Positions 8,689 through 17,420 of a stretch of DNA of 64,000 nt are shown here, one piece after another. Made by a program: the position numbers and the translations under genes. The stretch comes from Candidatus Polarisedimenticolaceae bacterium (GTDB lineage: Bacteria > Acidobacteriota > Polarisedimenticolia > Polarisedimenticolales > DASRJG01), in NCBI GenBank assembly GCA_036376135.1, contig DASVAW010000059.1, positions 1-64,000 of the forward strand. The letters are read 5' to 3'. Numbering within the stretch: position 1 is the first letter of the stretch; the number at the start of each line of letters is the position of its first letter. The notes beneath the pieces are model-generated. The model was not told the origin of the DNA. It saw nothing but the letters and a program-made list of their open reading frames with translations, and made no database searches.

Positions 8689-9309
8689 CTAGCGACCCGG
8701 CTCGCCGTAGGGAAGCCGGTCCACGGTGTTGATCTGCCGGGCGGGGTTCCCCACCACGACGGCGTCGTCGGGCACGTGACGGACCACGACCGAACCGGCC
8801 CCGACGAGCGCCCGTTCGCCGATGCGCACGCCCGGAAGAAGCGTCGCGTTCGCCCCGACCTTCGCCTCCGCACCGACGTCCGCACCGAGAAGCTCGTGCT
8901 TCACGTTCCTCGACCGCGGGTATCTCGCGTTGGTGACGCACACCCGGGGACCGATCCAGCAACCGCGACGCAGGATCGACATCTCCGGAATGAAGGCCTG
9001 CGAGTGGATCCGGACGCCGTCCTCGATGACGACGTGGTGCTCGACGACCGAGCCCGTTCCGATGCTGACGTCGCGTCCGATCGCGTTCTCCTCGCGGATC
9101 AGCACGTGATGGCCGGTCTGGAAACCCGCTCCGATCCGATTCCCCGCGTAGATGACGGTGTGGGAGCGAATGACCGCGCCGTCGCCGATCACCGTCTCGA
9201 GTTCGCCCGGCGTGCGACCGGCAGGAGGCTCACCGAGGATCACGTAGTCGCCGATCTTCACGTCGGCGCCGAGCCTCACGTTCGGGTGGATCGTGGCCTT
9301 GGGGTTCAT
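8689..9309 (-). CDS. Left-handed beta-helix acyltransferase (hexapeptide repeat family)
   Basis: This 206-residue protein is built of hexapeptide repeats, for example IHPNVRLGADVKIGDYVILG near the N-terminus and GANATLLPGVRIGERALVGA near 165-185. It ends with the usual VVVGNPAR. It lacks the N-terminal sugar-nucleotide domain of PglD and more resembles WlbB/WbbJ-like transferases. It would N- or O-acylate a nucleotide sugar, plausibly the product of the DegT aminotransferase further along the block. It is the first gene of the reverse operon 9309-4528 and is divergent from the deacetylase gene across an 83-base gap. Confidence 0.85.
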   Translation of the reverse strand: MNPKATIHPNVRLGADVKIGDYVILGEPPAGRTPGELETVIGDGAVIRSHTVIYAGNRIGAGFQTGHHVLIREENAIGRDVSIGTGSVVEHHVVIEDGVRIHSQAFIPEMSILRRGCWIGPRVCVTNARYPRSRNVKHELLGADVGAEAKVGANATLLPGVRIGERALVGAGSVVVRHVPDDAVVVGNPARQINTVDRLPYGEPGR

Positions 9310-9392
9310 CGTGGAACGGCCTCGTCAGCGCGCCGCACGGGCCGGGCGAGAAATGCGCGATGGTAGGATTCGACGGAAGGGGGTGAGGATTC

Positions 9393-10400
9393 ATGGCGTC
9401 CGCGGCTCGACGGGCCATCGCCGCGACACGGCTGTTCCTGCGATACGGCGCGGCAGCGGTGCGCCTGCAGGCCGATCGCCGGGCCTCGCTCGTGCTCCGC
9501 TACCACGCGATCGGCGAGCCGGAACGGGTCGCGTCGTACGTTTCGCCCGGAATCAGTCTGACGGCGCAGCGGTTCCGCGAACACGTCGGCTTCCTGACGT
9601 CGCGTTACGCGGTGATCGACCTCGACGAGGCGGTCCGGCGGGCCCGCGAGGGACGCGCACCGGGAACGCGCCCCGGCGTCGTCCTCACGTTCGACGACGG
9701 GTACCTCGACAACTTGATCGGGGCGCTCCCCGTCCTTTCGGAGTTCGGCGCCACCGCGACGATCTACGTCGTGTCCGGCGCGGTGCACCCCGGGCCTCCC
9801 ATCTGGACCATGCGCCTGCGAAGGATGTTGCATGACTCGAACGGCGCGCGTGGTCGCTGCCCCGCGCCGATCCCGGTCCCGGCGGAGACCCCCGAGGAAC
9901 GCGCCGCCGCGGCCCGGCCGATCACCCGGTGGCTGCGCGGATTGCCCCGAATCGAACGGGAATCGGCGCTCTCCCGGATCGCGACGTGGCTTGGGGCGCC
10001 CCACGGCGAACCCGAGCCGGTCATGATGAACGCAGCTCAATTGCGGGAACTCGACGCCGCGGGGATTACCGTCGGAGCGCACACCGTGAGCCACCCCCTG
10101 CTCACAGCCGTCCCCGTAGACGAGGCCGAGCGCGAGATCCGCGACTCCAAGGACGAGTTGGAGTCCATCCTGGGCCGACCCGTCCGTCACTTCTCCTATC
10201 CCAACCCGGGGAGCGGCAGGCACGAGAACCCGACGATCCGCGAACTGGTGCGGCACGCGGGCTACGCGACCGCGGCGACCTCGCTCGACGGGCTCGTGAC
10301 GAGGCAGTCCGACGCCTACGCGATCCGACGGCTCGGCATCAACGCGGGCACTCAAGAGCGGCTCCTCTTCAGGATCCTGGAGCGGGTCACGCCTCGTTAG
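9393..10400 (+). CDS. Polysaccharide deacetylase (NodB-fold, CE4)
   Basis: This 335-residue protein carries TFDDGY (99-104) with the catalytic and metal-binding aspartates, and HTVSHP (230-235) with the two metal-binding histidines. RHFSYPNPGSG follows. These are the CE4 motifs for metal-dependent N-deacetylation of glycans. A strong GGGGGTGAGG precedes ATG 9393. An N-terminal hydrophobic stretch is short and no clear signal peptide is visible, so its location is uncertain. Deacetylases of this fold are regular members of XrtA-type exopolysaccharide loci, where they would trim N-acetyl groups of the polymer or its lipid intermediate. The 3-prime end overlaps the convergent carrier-protein gene by 14 bases. 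Confidence 0.88.
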   Translation: MASAARRAIAATRLFLRYGAAAVRLQADRRASLVLRYHAIGEPERVASYVSPGISLTAQRFREHVGFLTSRYAVIDLDEAVRRAREGRAPGTRPGVVLTFDDGYLDNLIGALPVLSEFGATATIYVVSGAVHPGPPIWTMRLRRMLHDSNGARGRCPAPIPVPAETPEERAAAARPITRWLRGLPRIERESALSRIATWLGAPHGEPEPVMMNAAQLRELDAAGITVGAHTVSHPLLTAVPVDEAEREIRDSKDELESILGRPVRHFSYPNPGSGRHENPTIRELVRHAGYATAATSLDGLVTRQSDAYAIRRLGINAGTQERLLFRILERVTPR

Positions 10401-10665
10401 CTCCGGTGGCGACGGCGCTGCGCTTCCGGCGGACGTATTCGGCCGTCAAGCGCACCGAGTCCAGGTTCTCGGGGGTGAGCTCGTCGTCCTCGACTTGGAT
10501 CGCGAAGGTCTGCTCGAGAAACGCGACGAACTCGAGCACTCCGGTGGAGTCCATCAGTCGGCTCTCCAGAAAGGACTGCTCGAGACCGACCGCCGGCGGG
10601 CCTCCGGGCACAAAGAACTGCTCGGCCACGAATCTGCGGATGGTCTCTTCGATCTGTTGACTCAC
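10387..10665 (-). CDS. Acyl carrier protein
   Basis: This 92-residue acidic helical protein has the carrier motif LMDSTGVLEFVAFLE, with Ser40 in a DST context as the 4-phosphopantetheine site. Length and helix pattern fit stand-alone acyl carrier proteins. No acyl-activating enzyme or ketosynthase is adjacent; the two hydrolases and the acyltransferase nearby are possible partners. Carrier proteins recur in XrtA loci with an acyl-CoA ligase, which is not in this window. It probably shares a transcript with the small HTH gene 30 bases upstream. Confidence 0.85.
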   Translation of the reverse strand: MSQQIEETIRRFVAEQFFVPGGPPAVGLEQSFLESRLMDSTGVLEFVAFLEQTFAIQVEDDELTPENLDSVRLTAEYVRRKRSAVATGANEA

Positions 10666-10695
10666 ATGGTCTCCGATGAGAACGCGAGGGGACGC

Positions 10696-10914
10696 TCAGA
10701 CTCGGTTCGCGTCGAGCCAACGCATGAGGTCCGAGCGCTTGTAACGCAGCGACGACCGCGTACCGACGCCGATGCGGTACGCGGGGATGACGTTGTTCTT
10801 GGTGAGTTCCCAGAGCTTCGTCCGACCGATCTTCAGGAGGTGCCGCACCTCCTCGGTCGTCAGGAACTCCTCTCGTTCGACGGGCGCTTCGCGCAATTCC
10901 TTGGTGACTCCCAC
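10696..10914 (-). CDS. Small excisionase/MerR-like HTH protein
   Basis: The frame is open upstream, but GTG 10914 is preceded at seven bases by GGGAGGT, so I take it as the start of a 72-residue protein. FLTTEEVRHLLKIGRTKLWE is the winged-helix recognition unit of the HTH_17 (excisionase/AlpA-like) family. A basic C-terminal half ends with RYKRSDLMRWLDANRV. There is no effector domain. It lies between the carrier-protein gene and the divergent NTP_transf_5 gene, so a local regulatory role is plausible. The HTH units of the two response regulators in this window resemble it. Confidence 0.78.
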   Translation of the reverse strand: MGVTKELREAPVEREEFLTTEEVRHLLKIGRTKLWELTKNNVIPAYRIGVGTRSSLRYKRSDLMRWLDANRV

Positions 10915-10972
10915 GGCCCTACCTCCCGACCCCACCGAGGCACGCGATCGGCGTGCGATAATCAACGCTACC

Positions 10973-12154
10973 GTGGTCACTCACGAAGATACCGTTGAGC
11001 CCCTGCGCCGCCTGTTGCGGGCCGTCGTGAACGGCGCCGAGATCCGACACGCGCACGGGGTCGATTGGGATGACGCTTCGAGGCTGCTGGCCGCCCACCG
11101 GCTCCAGCCTCTCGCCGAGCGCGGGCTGAGAGACGCGGGCGGGGCCCTCGATCCGCACCGGGAGGCGTTGATCGAGTCCGCCCGCCGCCTCCGCCTTCGG
11201 AGCGCGCTGCTCCGTCTCGAGCTCGCCCGACTGGTGATCGGCCTCGAGGCCGCAGGGTGCGAGCCCATCGTCCTGAAGGGCGCCGCCCTGGCCCATACCG
11301 CCTATTCGGATCCGGGCGACCGGTACTTCGGCGACCTCGACATCTTGGTTCCGAAAGAGCGCCTCACGGACGCCGCGCGCGTCGTGGAGGCCGCCGGATA
11401 CACGACGTCCCGCCACGCGCGAGCCAGCGCCGCCCAATACGACCGGCATCATTTCCATCGGGTGCTCGTTTCCGCCGCGGGGGTCCGCGTCGAGCTGCAT
11501 TGGGATCTGACGCGGCCGACCAGCGCATTCCGATTCGACCTGGCCGGTTTCCGCCAACGGAGCCGCACCATCGACGCCGAAGGTACCCGCCTGCGCGTCC
11601 CGTCGGACGGCGATCAGGTCCTTCACGCCGCCTGCCAGGCCGCCAAGGACGGTTTCCTCGAGCTGCGGCGCGTCGTGGACGCGGCGAAGCTCGCCCGTTG
11701 CGGCGCCTTCGACGAGGCCGAGCTTGCCGAACGAGCCCGGCTGCAGGGCCTCCGAACGCCGACGTGGTTGCTCGCCGCCCTCGCCGGCGATCTCGCGGGT
11801 GCAACCCTTCCGTCCGATCTGTTGGACCGCGTCCGACCGAATCGGCTCACGGTTCGTTGCCTTTCGGCGGCCCGCCTCCCGGACGCGCTGCTTTCCACGG
11901 CTCCACGCCGAGCCGGCGAGCGGCAGTGGGTTCGGTGGTGGTGCTCCCCGAACGCCCGCGCGGGAATCCGCGCCGCGGCACAGTACGTGTTCCCCACCGC
12001 GGAGGACGTCTTCGACGAGGGCGACGCCCCGAGCTTCAAGGCCGATCCGCTCGGTTCCACGCTCGCGACTCTCCGCCGCGCCGGTTCCGCGGCACGCGTC
12101 GCCTTGGTCTTCGGCGCGCGTCTGCTCGACGGCGGGAGCGGTCCTCGCGGCTAG
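10973..12154 (+). CDS. Nucleotidyltransferase-family protein (NTP_transf_5)
   Basis: This 393-residue protein starts at GTG 10973. The frame continues upstream, but there it would run back over the divergent HTH gene. GCEPIVLKGAALAHTAYSDP is followed by YFGDLDILV, with the paired aspartates of the nucleotidyltransferase fold, and a later VRVELHWDLT. These are the features of PF14907. Members cluster with HprK-like kinases and exopolysaccharide or peptide-modification genes; an HprK-like gene lies at 19490. Substrate is unknown. A GATAAT hexamer ends 10 bases before the start codon, so the leader may be very short. Confidence 0.8.
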   Translation: MVTHEDTVEPLRRLLRAVVNGAEIRHAHGVDWDDASRLLAAHRLQPLAERGLRDAGGALDPHREALIESARRLRLRSALLRLELARLVIGLEAAGCEPIVLKGAALAHTAYSDPGDRYFGDLDILVPKERLTDAARVVEAAGYTTSRHARASAAQYDRHHFHRVLVSAAGVRVELHWDLTRPTSAFRFDLAGFRQRSRTIDAEGTRLRVPSDGDQVLHAACQAAKDGFLELRRVVDAAKLARCGAFDEAELAERARLQGLRTPTWLLAALAGDLAGATLPSDLLDRVRPNRLTVRCLSAARLPDALLSTAPRRAGERQWVRWWCSPNARAGIRAAAQYVFPTAEDVFDEGDAPSFKADPLGSTLATLRRAGSAARVALVFGARLLDGGSGPRG

Positions 12155-12162
12155 ACGGCGGC

Positions 12163-14094
12163 TCACGACGACTCTCCCCGGAACGAGATCATCGGCACCG
12201 GCATCGGTTCCGGCTCCTCGTTCGGTGCGTACTCCGGAACGATGCGGCGCAGGCCCGCGCGGATCCCCGCGAAGTCCATGCGCAGGGCCTTGTCGGTCAG
12301 GATCTTGATCTCCGAGAGGAGCTTGAGCGGGTCGGTGCCGTCCCCGCGGACGCACGTGATCTTGGGGTGCGTCGTCGGTTCGAGGGGTTCGGTGTGGTAG
12401 TTCAGTTCCTCGTCGAGCTTCTCGCCGGGGCGGAGGCCGACCTCCCGGACCTCGACGTCGCGCCCGGGCTCGAGGCCGGCCAGCCGGATCATGTTCTCGG
12501 CGAGATCCCAGATGCGCACCGGTTCGCCCATGTCGAGTACGAAGATCTCGCCGCCGCGCCCCATGGCGCCGGCCTGGATGACGAGACCGGCCGCCTCGGG
12601 GATCGTCATGAAGTACCGGCGAATGTCCCGGTGCGTCACGGTGATCGGCCCGCCCTGGGCGATCTGTCGCTTGAAATGGGGGATCACCGACCCACGGCTG
12701 CCGAGCACGTTGCCGAATCGGACGGCGCAGGCGACGGTGTGCTGGTACATGTTGGAACGGATCAGAAGCTCCGCGACCCGCTTGCAGCAACCCATGACGC
12801 TCGTCGGATTCACCGCCTTGTCCGTCGAGATGCACACGACGCGCTCGACGCGATAGGCGTCGGAGACCTCCAGCACGTTCTTGGTCCCCACGACGTTGTT
12901 GAACACCGCCTCGTCGGGGTTCATCTCCATCAGCGGGACGTGTTTGTCCGCCCCGGCGTGGAAGACGAGCTGCGGCCGGTACATCGCGAAGATCCCCTCG
13001 AGCTTCTTCTTGTTGATGACGTCGCCGATCACCTGGACGAGGCGGGTAAATCCGGCCTGGCGACTGAGCTCGTTGTGGATCTCGTAGATGCTGTTCTCGC
13101 CGCGGCCGAACAGCTGGATCTCGGCGGGCCCGAACTTCAGGATCTGACGGCAGAGCTCGGAGCCGATCGACCCCCCGGCGCCGGTGACGAGCACCCGCTT
13201 GCCGCGGACGTAGGCGGCGATCATCGAGTGGTCGAGCGTGGCGACGTCGCGCCCGAGCAGGTCCTCGACTTCCACGCTGCGGAGGTCGCCGAGCTCGACC
13301 TTGCCGTCCTGGATGCGGCTGAGGTCGGGGAGGATCTTGAACGTCGCGGGCGTGTTCCGGCAGACCTCGACGATCGTCCGCACGTCGCGGCCGCGGGCCG
13401 AGGGAATCGCGATCAGGATCTCCTTCACGTCGTGCGCGGCGACCAGCCGAGGGATGTCGAGCGTGCGGCCGAGCACCGGCACCCCGTGGATCCGCTGCCC
13501 CTGCTTCAGGGGGTTGTCGTCGACGAAGGCGACCGGGTTGTAGTCCATGCGCTGGTTGCGGAACATCTCGCGGACGATCATCTCGCCGCCGTCCCCGGCC
13601 CCGACGACCAGCACGCGGCGCGATTTGCGCCGCGGGCGCGTGCCGAGGAACTGGGCCGCGACCGTCGCCCGGCCGCCCGCGTAGGAAGCCTCGTGGAAGA
13701 TGCGCACGGACAGCCGCGCGGCCCCCGCGAGCAGGACGGCGATCGCGAGGTCGATGAACGGCACGGAGCGCGGCAGCTGCATCGAGTCGGGGAGGAAGAA
13801 CCCCACCGTGATGATCGCGGCGCAGGACACGAGCGCCGAGTGTCCGAGGAACTGGAGGTCCCGCAGGCTCGCGTATCGCCAGATCGTCCGGTACGAACCG
13901 AAGTAGGCGTGGACGAGGAGCTTCGTCGCCACCACGGCCGGGAGCGTAAGCAACAACGTGCGGCGGTACGGCTCGGGAAATCCGTCCAGCCGCGCCAGAT
14001 ACGCCAGGACGTACGCGAACGCGAAGATGCCCGCATCGGCGGCCATCTTCGCGATCACCGGCGCTACGGTCCGGAGGCGGGGAGCGGGGGTCAT
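12163..14094 (-). CDS. Membrane-anchored nucleotide-sugar 4,6-dehydratase (PglF/WbpM/CapD family)
   Basis: The start is ATG 14094, overlapping the YvcK stop as ATGA, giving 643 residues. About four membrane helices fill residues 10-130. A first Rossmann domain has VLVVGAGDGG (161-170). The catalytic SDR domain has VLVTGAGGSIGSE (301-313) and STDKAVNPTSVMGCCK (423-438), with Met434 and Lys438 in the SMK-type arrangement that replaces the usual YxxxK in this family. It probably converts UDP-GlcNAc (or a related NDP-sugar) to the 4-keto-6-deoxy sugar, feeding the DegT aminotransferase. It is the last gene of the reverse operon starting at 19304. Confidence 0.93.
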   Translation of the reverse strand: MTPAPRLRTVAPVIAKMAADAGIFAFAYVLAYLARLDGFPEPYRRTLLLTLPAVVATKLLVHAYFGSYRTIWRYASLRDLQFLGHSALVSCAAIITVGFFLPDSMQLPRSVPFIDLAIAVLLAGAARLSVRIFHEASYAGGRATVAAQFLGTRPRRKSRRVLVVGAGDGGEMIVREMFRNQRMDYNPVAFVDDNPLKQGQRIHGVPVLGRTLDIPRLVAAHDVKEILIAIPSARGRDVRTIVEVCRNTPATFKILPDLSRIQDGKVELGDLRSVEVEDLLGRDVATLDHSMIAAYVRGKRVLVTGAGGSIGSELCRQILKFGPAEIQLFGRGENSIYEIHNELSRQAGFTRLVQVIGDVINKKKLEGIFAMYRPQLVFHAGADKHVPLMEMNPDEAVFNNVVGTKNVLEVSDAYRVERVVCISTDKAVNPTSVMGCCKRVAELLIRSNMYQHTVACAVRFGNVLGSRGSVIPHFKRQIAQGGPITVTHRDIRRYFMTIPEAAGLVIQAGAMGRGGEIFVLDMGEPVRIWDLAENMIRLAGLEPGRDVEVREVGLRPGEKLDEELNYHTEPLEPTTHPKITCVRGDGTDPLKLLSEIKILTDKALRMDFAGIRAGLRRIVPEYAPNEEPEPMPVPMISFRGESS

Positions 14095-15119
14095 CGGGAC
14101 GTCACCTCTTGACGAATCGTGGACGCGACGACGGACGGCTTCGCGGCTCGGGATGTCTTCGGACTCGGAGCGAGCGCCAACACGGCGGCCGCGGTCCGGG
14201 CGGCGTCGTGACGGATCTTCCCTGAGCCCGTCGCGAGTTCGGCGACCACCAGGCGCTCGCGCCGGCCGGATCGGAGAGGCTCGAGCACGGGCTCGGAACC
14301 CTCGGCGGCGTACGGCGCCAGCCGCCACGGCTCGACGGCAGGGCCGTGGGCCAGCACCGCGTCGACCATCCCGGCGCCGAGATGGGCGTCGATGGCGTCG
14401 AGGTGGGCGTTGAGCCGCATCCCCGAGGTCTCGCCGGGCTGGGTCATCAGGTTGGAGACCAGGACGCGGATCGCCGCCGTTTCACGCAGCGCGCGGGCGA
14501 GGTCGCCGACACAGAGCACGGAGAGCAGGCTCGTATAGAGGCTGCCGGGGCCGATCACCAGCAGGTCGGCCTCGCGGATGGCGGACACCGATTCCTCCGG
14601 CGCCGAGGCGTCGGACGGCTCGAGCCAGACCCGCCGCACGGACCGCTCGGAACGACCGATGCTCGACTCGCCGTTCAGGAGGCTGCCGTCCTCCAACTCG
14701 GCATGCAGCGCGAGGGGGACCGTCGTCGCCGGGAGAACCCGCCCCGCGCAGCCGAGCAGCCGCCCCGCCACCTCCAGGCCCCGCAGGTGGCAGCCCTCCT
14801 GCTCCGCAAGCGCCGCGAGCATCAGGTTTCCTACCGCATGTCCGGCGAGCTCTCCGGTCCCGAGATAGCGGTGGGCGAAGAGCTTCGCAAGCGGGGAGGG
14901 GTCCGGCGCCAGCGCCAGAAGGCAGTTCCGGAAGTCTCCGACCGGCAATCCCCCGCGCTCCCGCCGGATGCGCCCGGACGATCCCCCGTCGTCCGCGGTC
15001 GCGACGACGGCGGAGATCTCGAGGGCGCGCCCCTCGCGCGACTCGCGGGCGAGGCCGCGGAGAACGGCCGAAATGCCGTTCCCACCGCCGACCACGGTGA
15101 CGCGCAGGGTGCTTCTCAC
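14091..15119 (-). CDS. YvcK/GlmR family UDP-sugar-binding regulator (CofD-like fold)
   Basis: The start is GTG 15119, overlapping the kinase stop by GTGA; the product has 342 residues. RVTVVGGGNGISAVLRGL is followed by VVATADDGGSSGRIR, the signature of the gluconeogenesis-factor family. LGTGELAGHAVGNL, VIGPGSLYTSLL and NLMTQPGET are further conserved blocks. In Firmicutes, YvcK/GlmR binds UDP-GlcNAc and controls carbon flow into it. Here it lies between a tyrosine autokinase and a dehydratase probably using UDP-GlcNAc, which suggests precursor control for the polysaccharide. That role is inference. Confidence 0.9.
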   Translation of the reverse strand: MRSTLRVTVVGGGNGISAVLRGLARESREGRALEISAVVATADDGGSSGRIRRERGGLPVGDFRNCLLALAPDPSPLAKLFAHRYLGTGELAGHAVGNLMLAALAEQEGCHLRGLEVAGRLLGCAGRVLPATTVPLALHAELEDGSLLNGESSIGRSERSVRRVWLEPSDASAPEESVSAIREADLLVIGPGSLYTSLLSVLCVGDLARALRETAAIRVLVSNLMTQPGETSGMRLNAHLDAIDAHLGAGMVDAVLAHGPAVEPWRLAPYAAEGSEPVLEPLRSGRRERLVVAELATGSGKIRHDAARTAAAVLALAPSPKTSRAAKPSVVASTIRQEVTSR

Positions 15120-15898
15120 TTCGTGGTGCCTCGTGACGCGTCGTCCGCGTAGCGATACGGGTCGTAGTCGTCGTAGCGGTAGTAGTAACGATCGACCGGC
15201 GTCGCCACGACGTCGTTCAGCACGACGCCGAGCAAGGGGCCCGCCTCGAGGGACTCCAGCGCACGCTCGACCGTCGCCCTGGCGGTGGCCCCCGCCCGCA
15301 CGACGAGCAGCGTGCCGTCGACGAGCGGCTGCAGGACGGTGGCGTCGGAGAACGGGACGCACGGGGGCGTGTCGATGATGACCCAGTCGAACCGGCGCCT
15401 CAGCTCCTCGATCGTCGCGCCGAGCGCCGCCGAACGCAGCAGCTCGGTCGGGTTCGAGGCCGGCCGGCCGGCCGGCAACACGTGCAGGCGGCCCGGCTTG
15501 AGCGGGATGATCGCGTGGTCGAGCCCCACGCCGTCGCCGAGCATCTCGCTCAGCCCCAGGCTCGGCGGCGGCGTCAGGTACCGGCCGACCGATGGACGGC
15601 GAAGGTCGAGGTCGACGAGCAACGTCGAGCGCTGGCGTTCCTCGGCGAACGCGAGCGCGAGGTTGATCGCCGTCGTGGTCTTGCCCTCGTCGGGCACCGA
15701 ACTCGTCACGAGGATGACCTTCGCCGCGGTCCCCGCCTCTTCCCGGCTGATCTCGAGCTTCGACCGGAGACGACGGTAGCGCTCTGCGACCGCTTCCTTC
15801 GGCCGATGGGCCATGACGAGCTCCGGGGCCTCCGTCAGTTTCCTCGGGATGATCGAGGCCAGCGGCACGCCTTCGGTGACGGGGTTGTTCGGCTTCAC
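15116..15898 (-). CDS. Polysaccharide tyrosine autokinase (CpsD/CapB/Wzc-C type)
   Basis: GTG 15898 follows GAGGGGG and gives a 260-residue BY-kinase. The Walker A region SSVPDEGKTTTAIN lies at 66-79, Walker A-prime LLVDLDLRRP at 93-102 and the Walker B strand WVIIDTPP further on. The tail has seven tyrosines between 238 and 250 (YYYRYDDYDPYRY), the usual autophosphorylation cluster. It is a separate cytoplasmic protein, so it would need the transmembrane Wzz-like protein encoded immediately upstream as activator. The pair should control polymer length and export. It overlaps YvcK by GTGA. Confidence 0.93.
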   Translation of the reverse strand: MKPNNPVTEGVPLASIIPRKLTEAPELVMAHRPKEAVAERYRRLRSKLEISREEAGTAAKVILVTSSVPDEGKTTTAINLALAFAEERQRSTLLVDLDLRRPSVGRYLTPPPSLGLSEMLGDGVGLDHAIIPLKPGRLHVLPAGRPASNPTELLRSAALGATIEELRRRFDWVIIDTPPCVPFSDATVLQPLVDGTLLVVRAGATARATVERALESLEAGPLLGVVLNDVVATPVDRYYYRYDDYDPYRYADDASRGTTK

Positions 15899-15908
15899 GG
15901 TCGCCCCC

Positions 15909-17420
15909 TCAGAGCCAACCGGCGGCGGCGAGTCCCGCAACGCCGATCGCGATCAGGACGGCGGCGCTCTTCCGGAGCTTCGTACGCCGGCCCGGCGTGG
16001 GTTTGGTCTCGGCCAGGAGGTTGGGAACGGTCCCGAGCAGCGGCACGTCGGGGAACGCGCTCCGGAACGCCTCCTCGGTACGCATGGACTGGTCGAACTG
16101 CTCCAGCCCGAACGCGATCCCGACGCCGACGGCCAGTCCGCCGAGAAGCCCCATCAGGATCAGCTGCAGCGGCTGGGGGCTGAAGGGAACGCTGGGCACG
16201 CCGGCGCGGTCCTGCACGCGGAAGTGCTCCGACTGGTTGGCCGCCTCGAGCTGCTCCGCACGCGTGGCCTCGTCCCGGTTGCGCAGCAGGGTCTGGTACT
16301 CCTGCTGCAGGTTGTTGTAATCGCGCGTCAGCTGCGACAACTCCTGTTCGCGCAGCGGAGTGTTGCGGACCCGCCCGGTGATCTGATCGATGCGCGCGTT
16401 GACCTGCTCGCGCTCGCCGTGCAGGCGCGTGATCTCCGTGTTCAGTTGACGAAGCTCCGCGCGAATCGGCGCGGAAGCGAGGTTGCCGCCCGCGCCGCCT
16501 TCGGCGTCGGCCGCCGCCCCTCCCGACGATGCGAGCGTCTTCTTGAACTCCTCGAGCTGGGCCGCTTTCGCACGGACATCCGGGTGAACGTCCGCGTAGC
16601 GGAGCTTGAGTTGCGTGAGCTCTTGCTCCAGCAGTGCCAGGCGCTGCAGGTTCGGATCGACGCCGGTGGTGGGGAGCCCCGCGGCCGCGTTGATCGACTC
16701 CATCGTCTGCAGCTGGGACTGGAGCATGGCGATCCGCGCCTCTCGGTTCCGGATCCCGTCATCGATCTGGGTCAGGCGCTGCTGCGCCACGGCGATCAGT
16801 TGGAGGTTCGTGGCCTGCTGGTCGGGGAGCTCCCCGTAATGCTCGCGCCGGTACGTGGCGAGGCGAGCGTCGATGTCGTCGAGCTGTTTCTTCTTCTCGG
16901 CCAGCCACTTCTCGGTTTGCGCGCGGGTCGTGGACGCCTGCTCCGTCCGAAGGAGGCTGTTCTGGGCGATGAACAGGTCCGCGAGCATGTTGGCCGCGGC
17001 GGCCGCGATCTTCGGATCCGAGTTCTTGACCGCGATCTGGAAATAGGTTCCGCGACGCGTGTCGGGGGTGACCTGGACGTTTGCGCGCAAATGCGCCCGA
17101 GCCCGCTCGACCTCCTCGTCGGTGGCATTCGCCCCGACGATCCGGAGGTCCTTCAGCACACGATCGAGGTAACTCGGGCCGAGAATCTGCACCTGGATGC
17201 TCGAGAGACGCTCGACCAGGCCCGCGGTGACCGTCGTACGCACGAACGTCTCCGGGACCCGCTGGGGTACGACGAGCACGGTCGTCGCGGCGCGGTAGAC
17301 CTTGGGCGCCCGCTGGAGCAGCACGGTCGACACGAGCAGCCCGACGATCGGCGGAACCAGGATCCACCACTTCCGCCGCCACGCGGCGTCGAGCAAGGTC
17401 TTGATCGGAAGCCCGCTCAA
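15909..17420 (-). CDS. Wzz-family chain-length determinant (XrtA/PEP-CTERM type)
   Basis: TTG 17420 overlaps the upstream stop as TTGA; the resulting 503-residue protein begins SGLPIKTLLDAAWRRKWW (after initiator Met). One membrane helix lies near residues 18-37 (WWILVPPIVGLLVS) and another near 420-445. Between them is a long periplasmic, largely coiled-coil domain (about 150-400). PFSPQPLQLILMGLLGG is the proline-rich approach to the second helix typical of Wzz proteins. It should act in the inner membrane with the tyrosine kinase to set polysaccharide chain length. Confidence 0.9.
   Translation of the reverse strand: MSGLPIKTLLDAAWRRKWWILVPPIVGLLVSTVLLQRAPKVYRAATTVLVVPQRVPETFVRTTVTAGLVERLSSIQVQILGPSYLDRVLKDLRIVGANATDEEVERARAHLRANVQVTPDTRRGTYFQIAVKNSDPKIAAAAANMLADLFIAQNSLLRTEQASTTRAQTEKWLAEKKKQLDDIDARLATYRREHYGELPDQQATNLQLIAVAQQRLTQIDDGIRNREARIAMLQSQLQTMESINAAAGLPTTGVDPNLQRLALLEQELTQLKLRYADVHPDVRAKAAQLEEFKKTLASSGGAAADAEGGAGGNLASAPIRAELRQLNTEITRLHGEREQVNARIDQITGRVRNTPLREQELSQLTRDYNNLQQEYQTLLRNRDEATRAEQLEAANQSEHFRVQDRAGVPSVPFSPQPLQLILMGLLGGLAVGVGIAFGLEQFDQSMRTEEAFRSAFPDVPLLGTVPNLLAETKPTPGRRTKLRKSAAVLIAIGVAGLAAAGWL

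Noticed and set aside
11257-14112. A 951-codon plus-strand frame opposite the dehydratase
   Set aside because: The dehydratase on the minus strand has all its motifs; the opposite frame is compositional.
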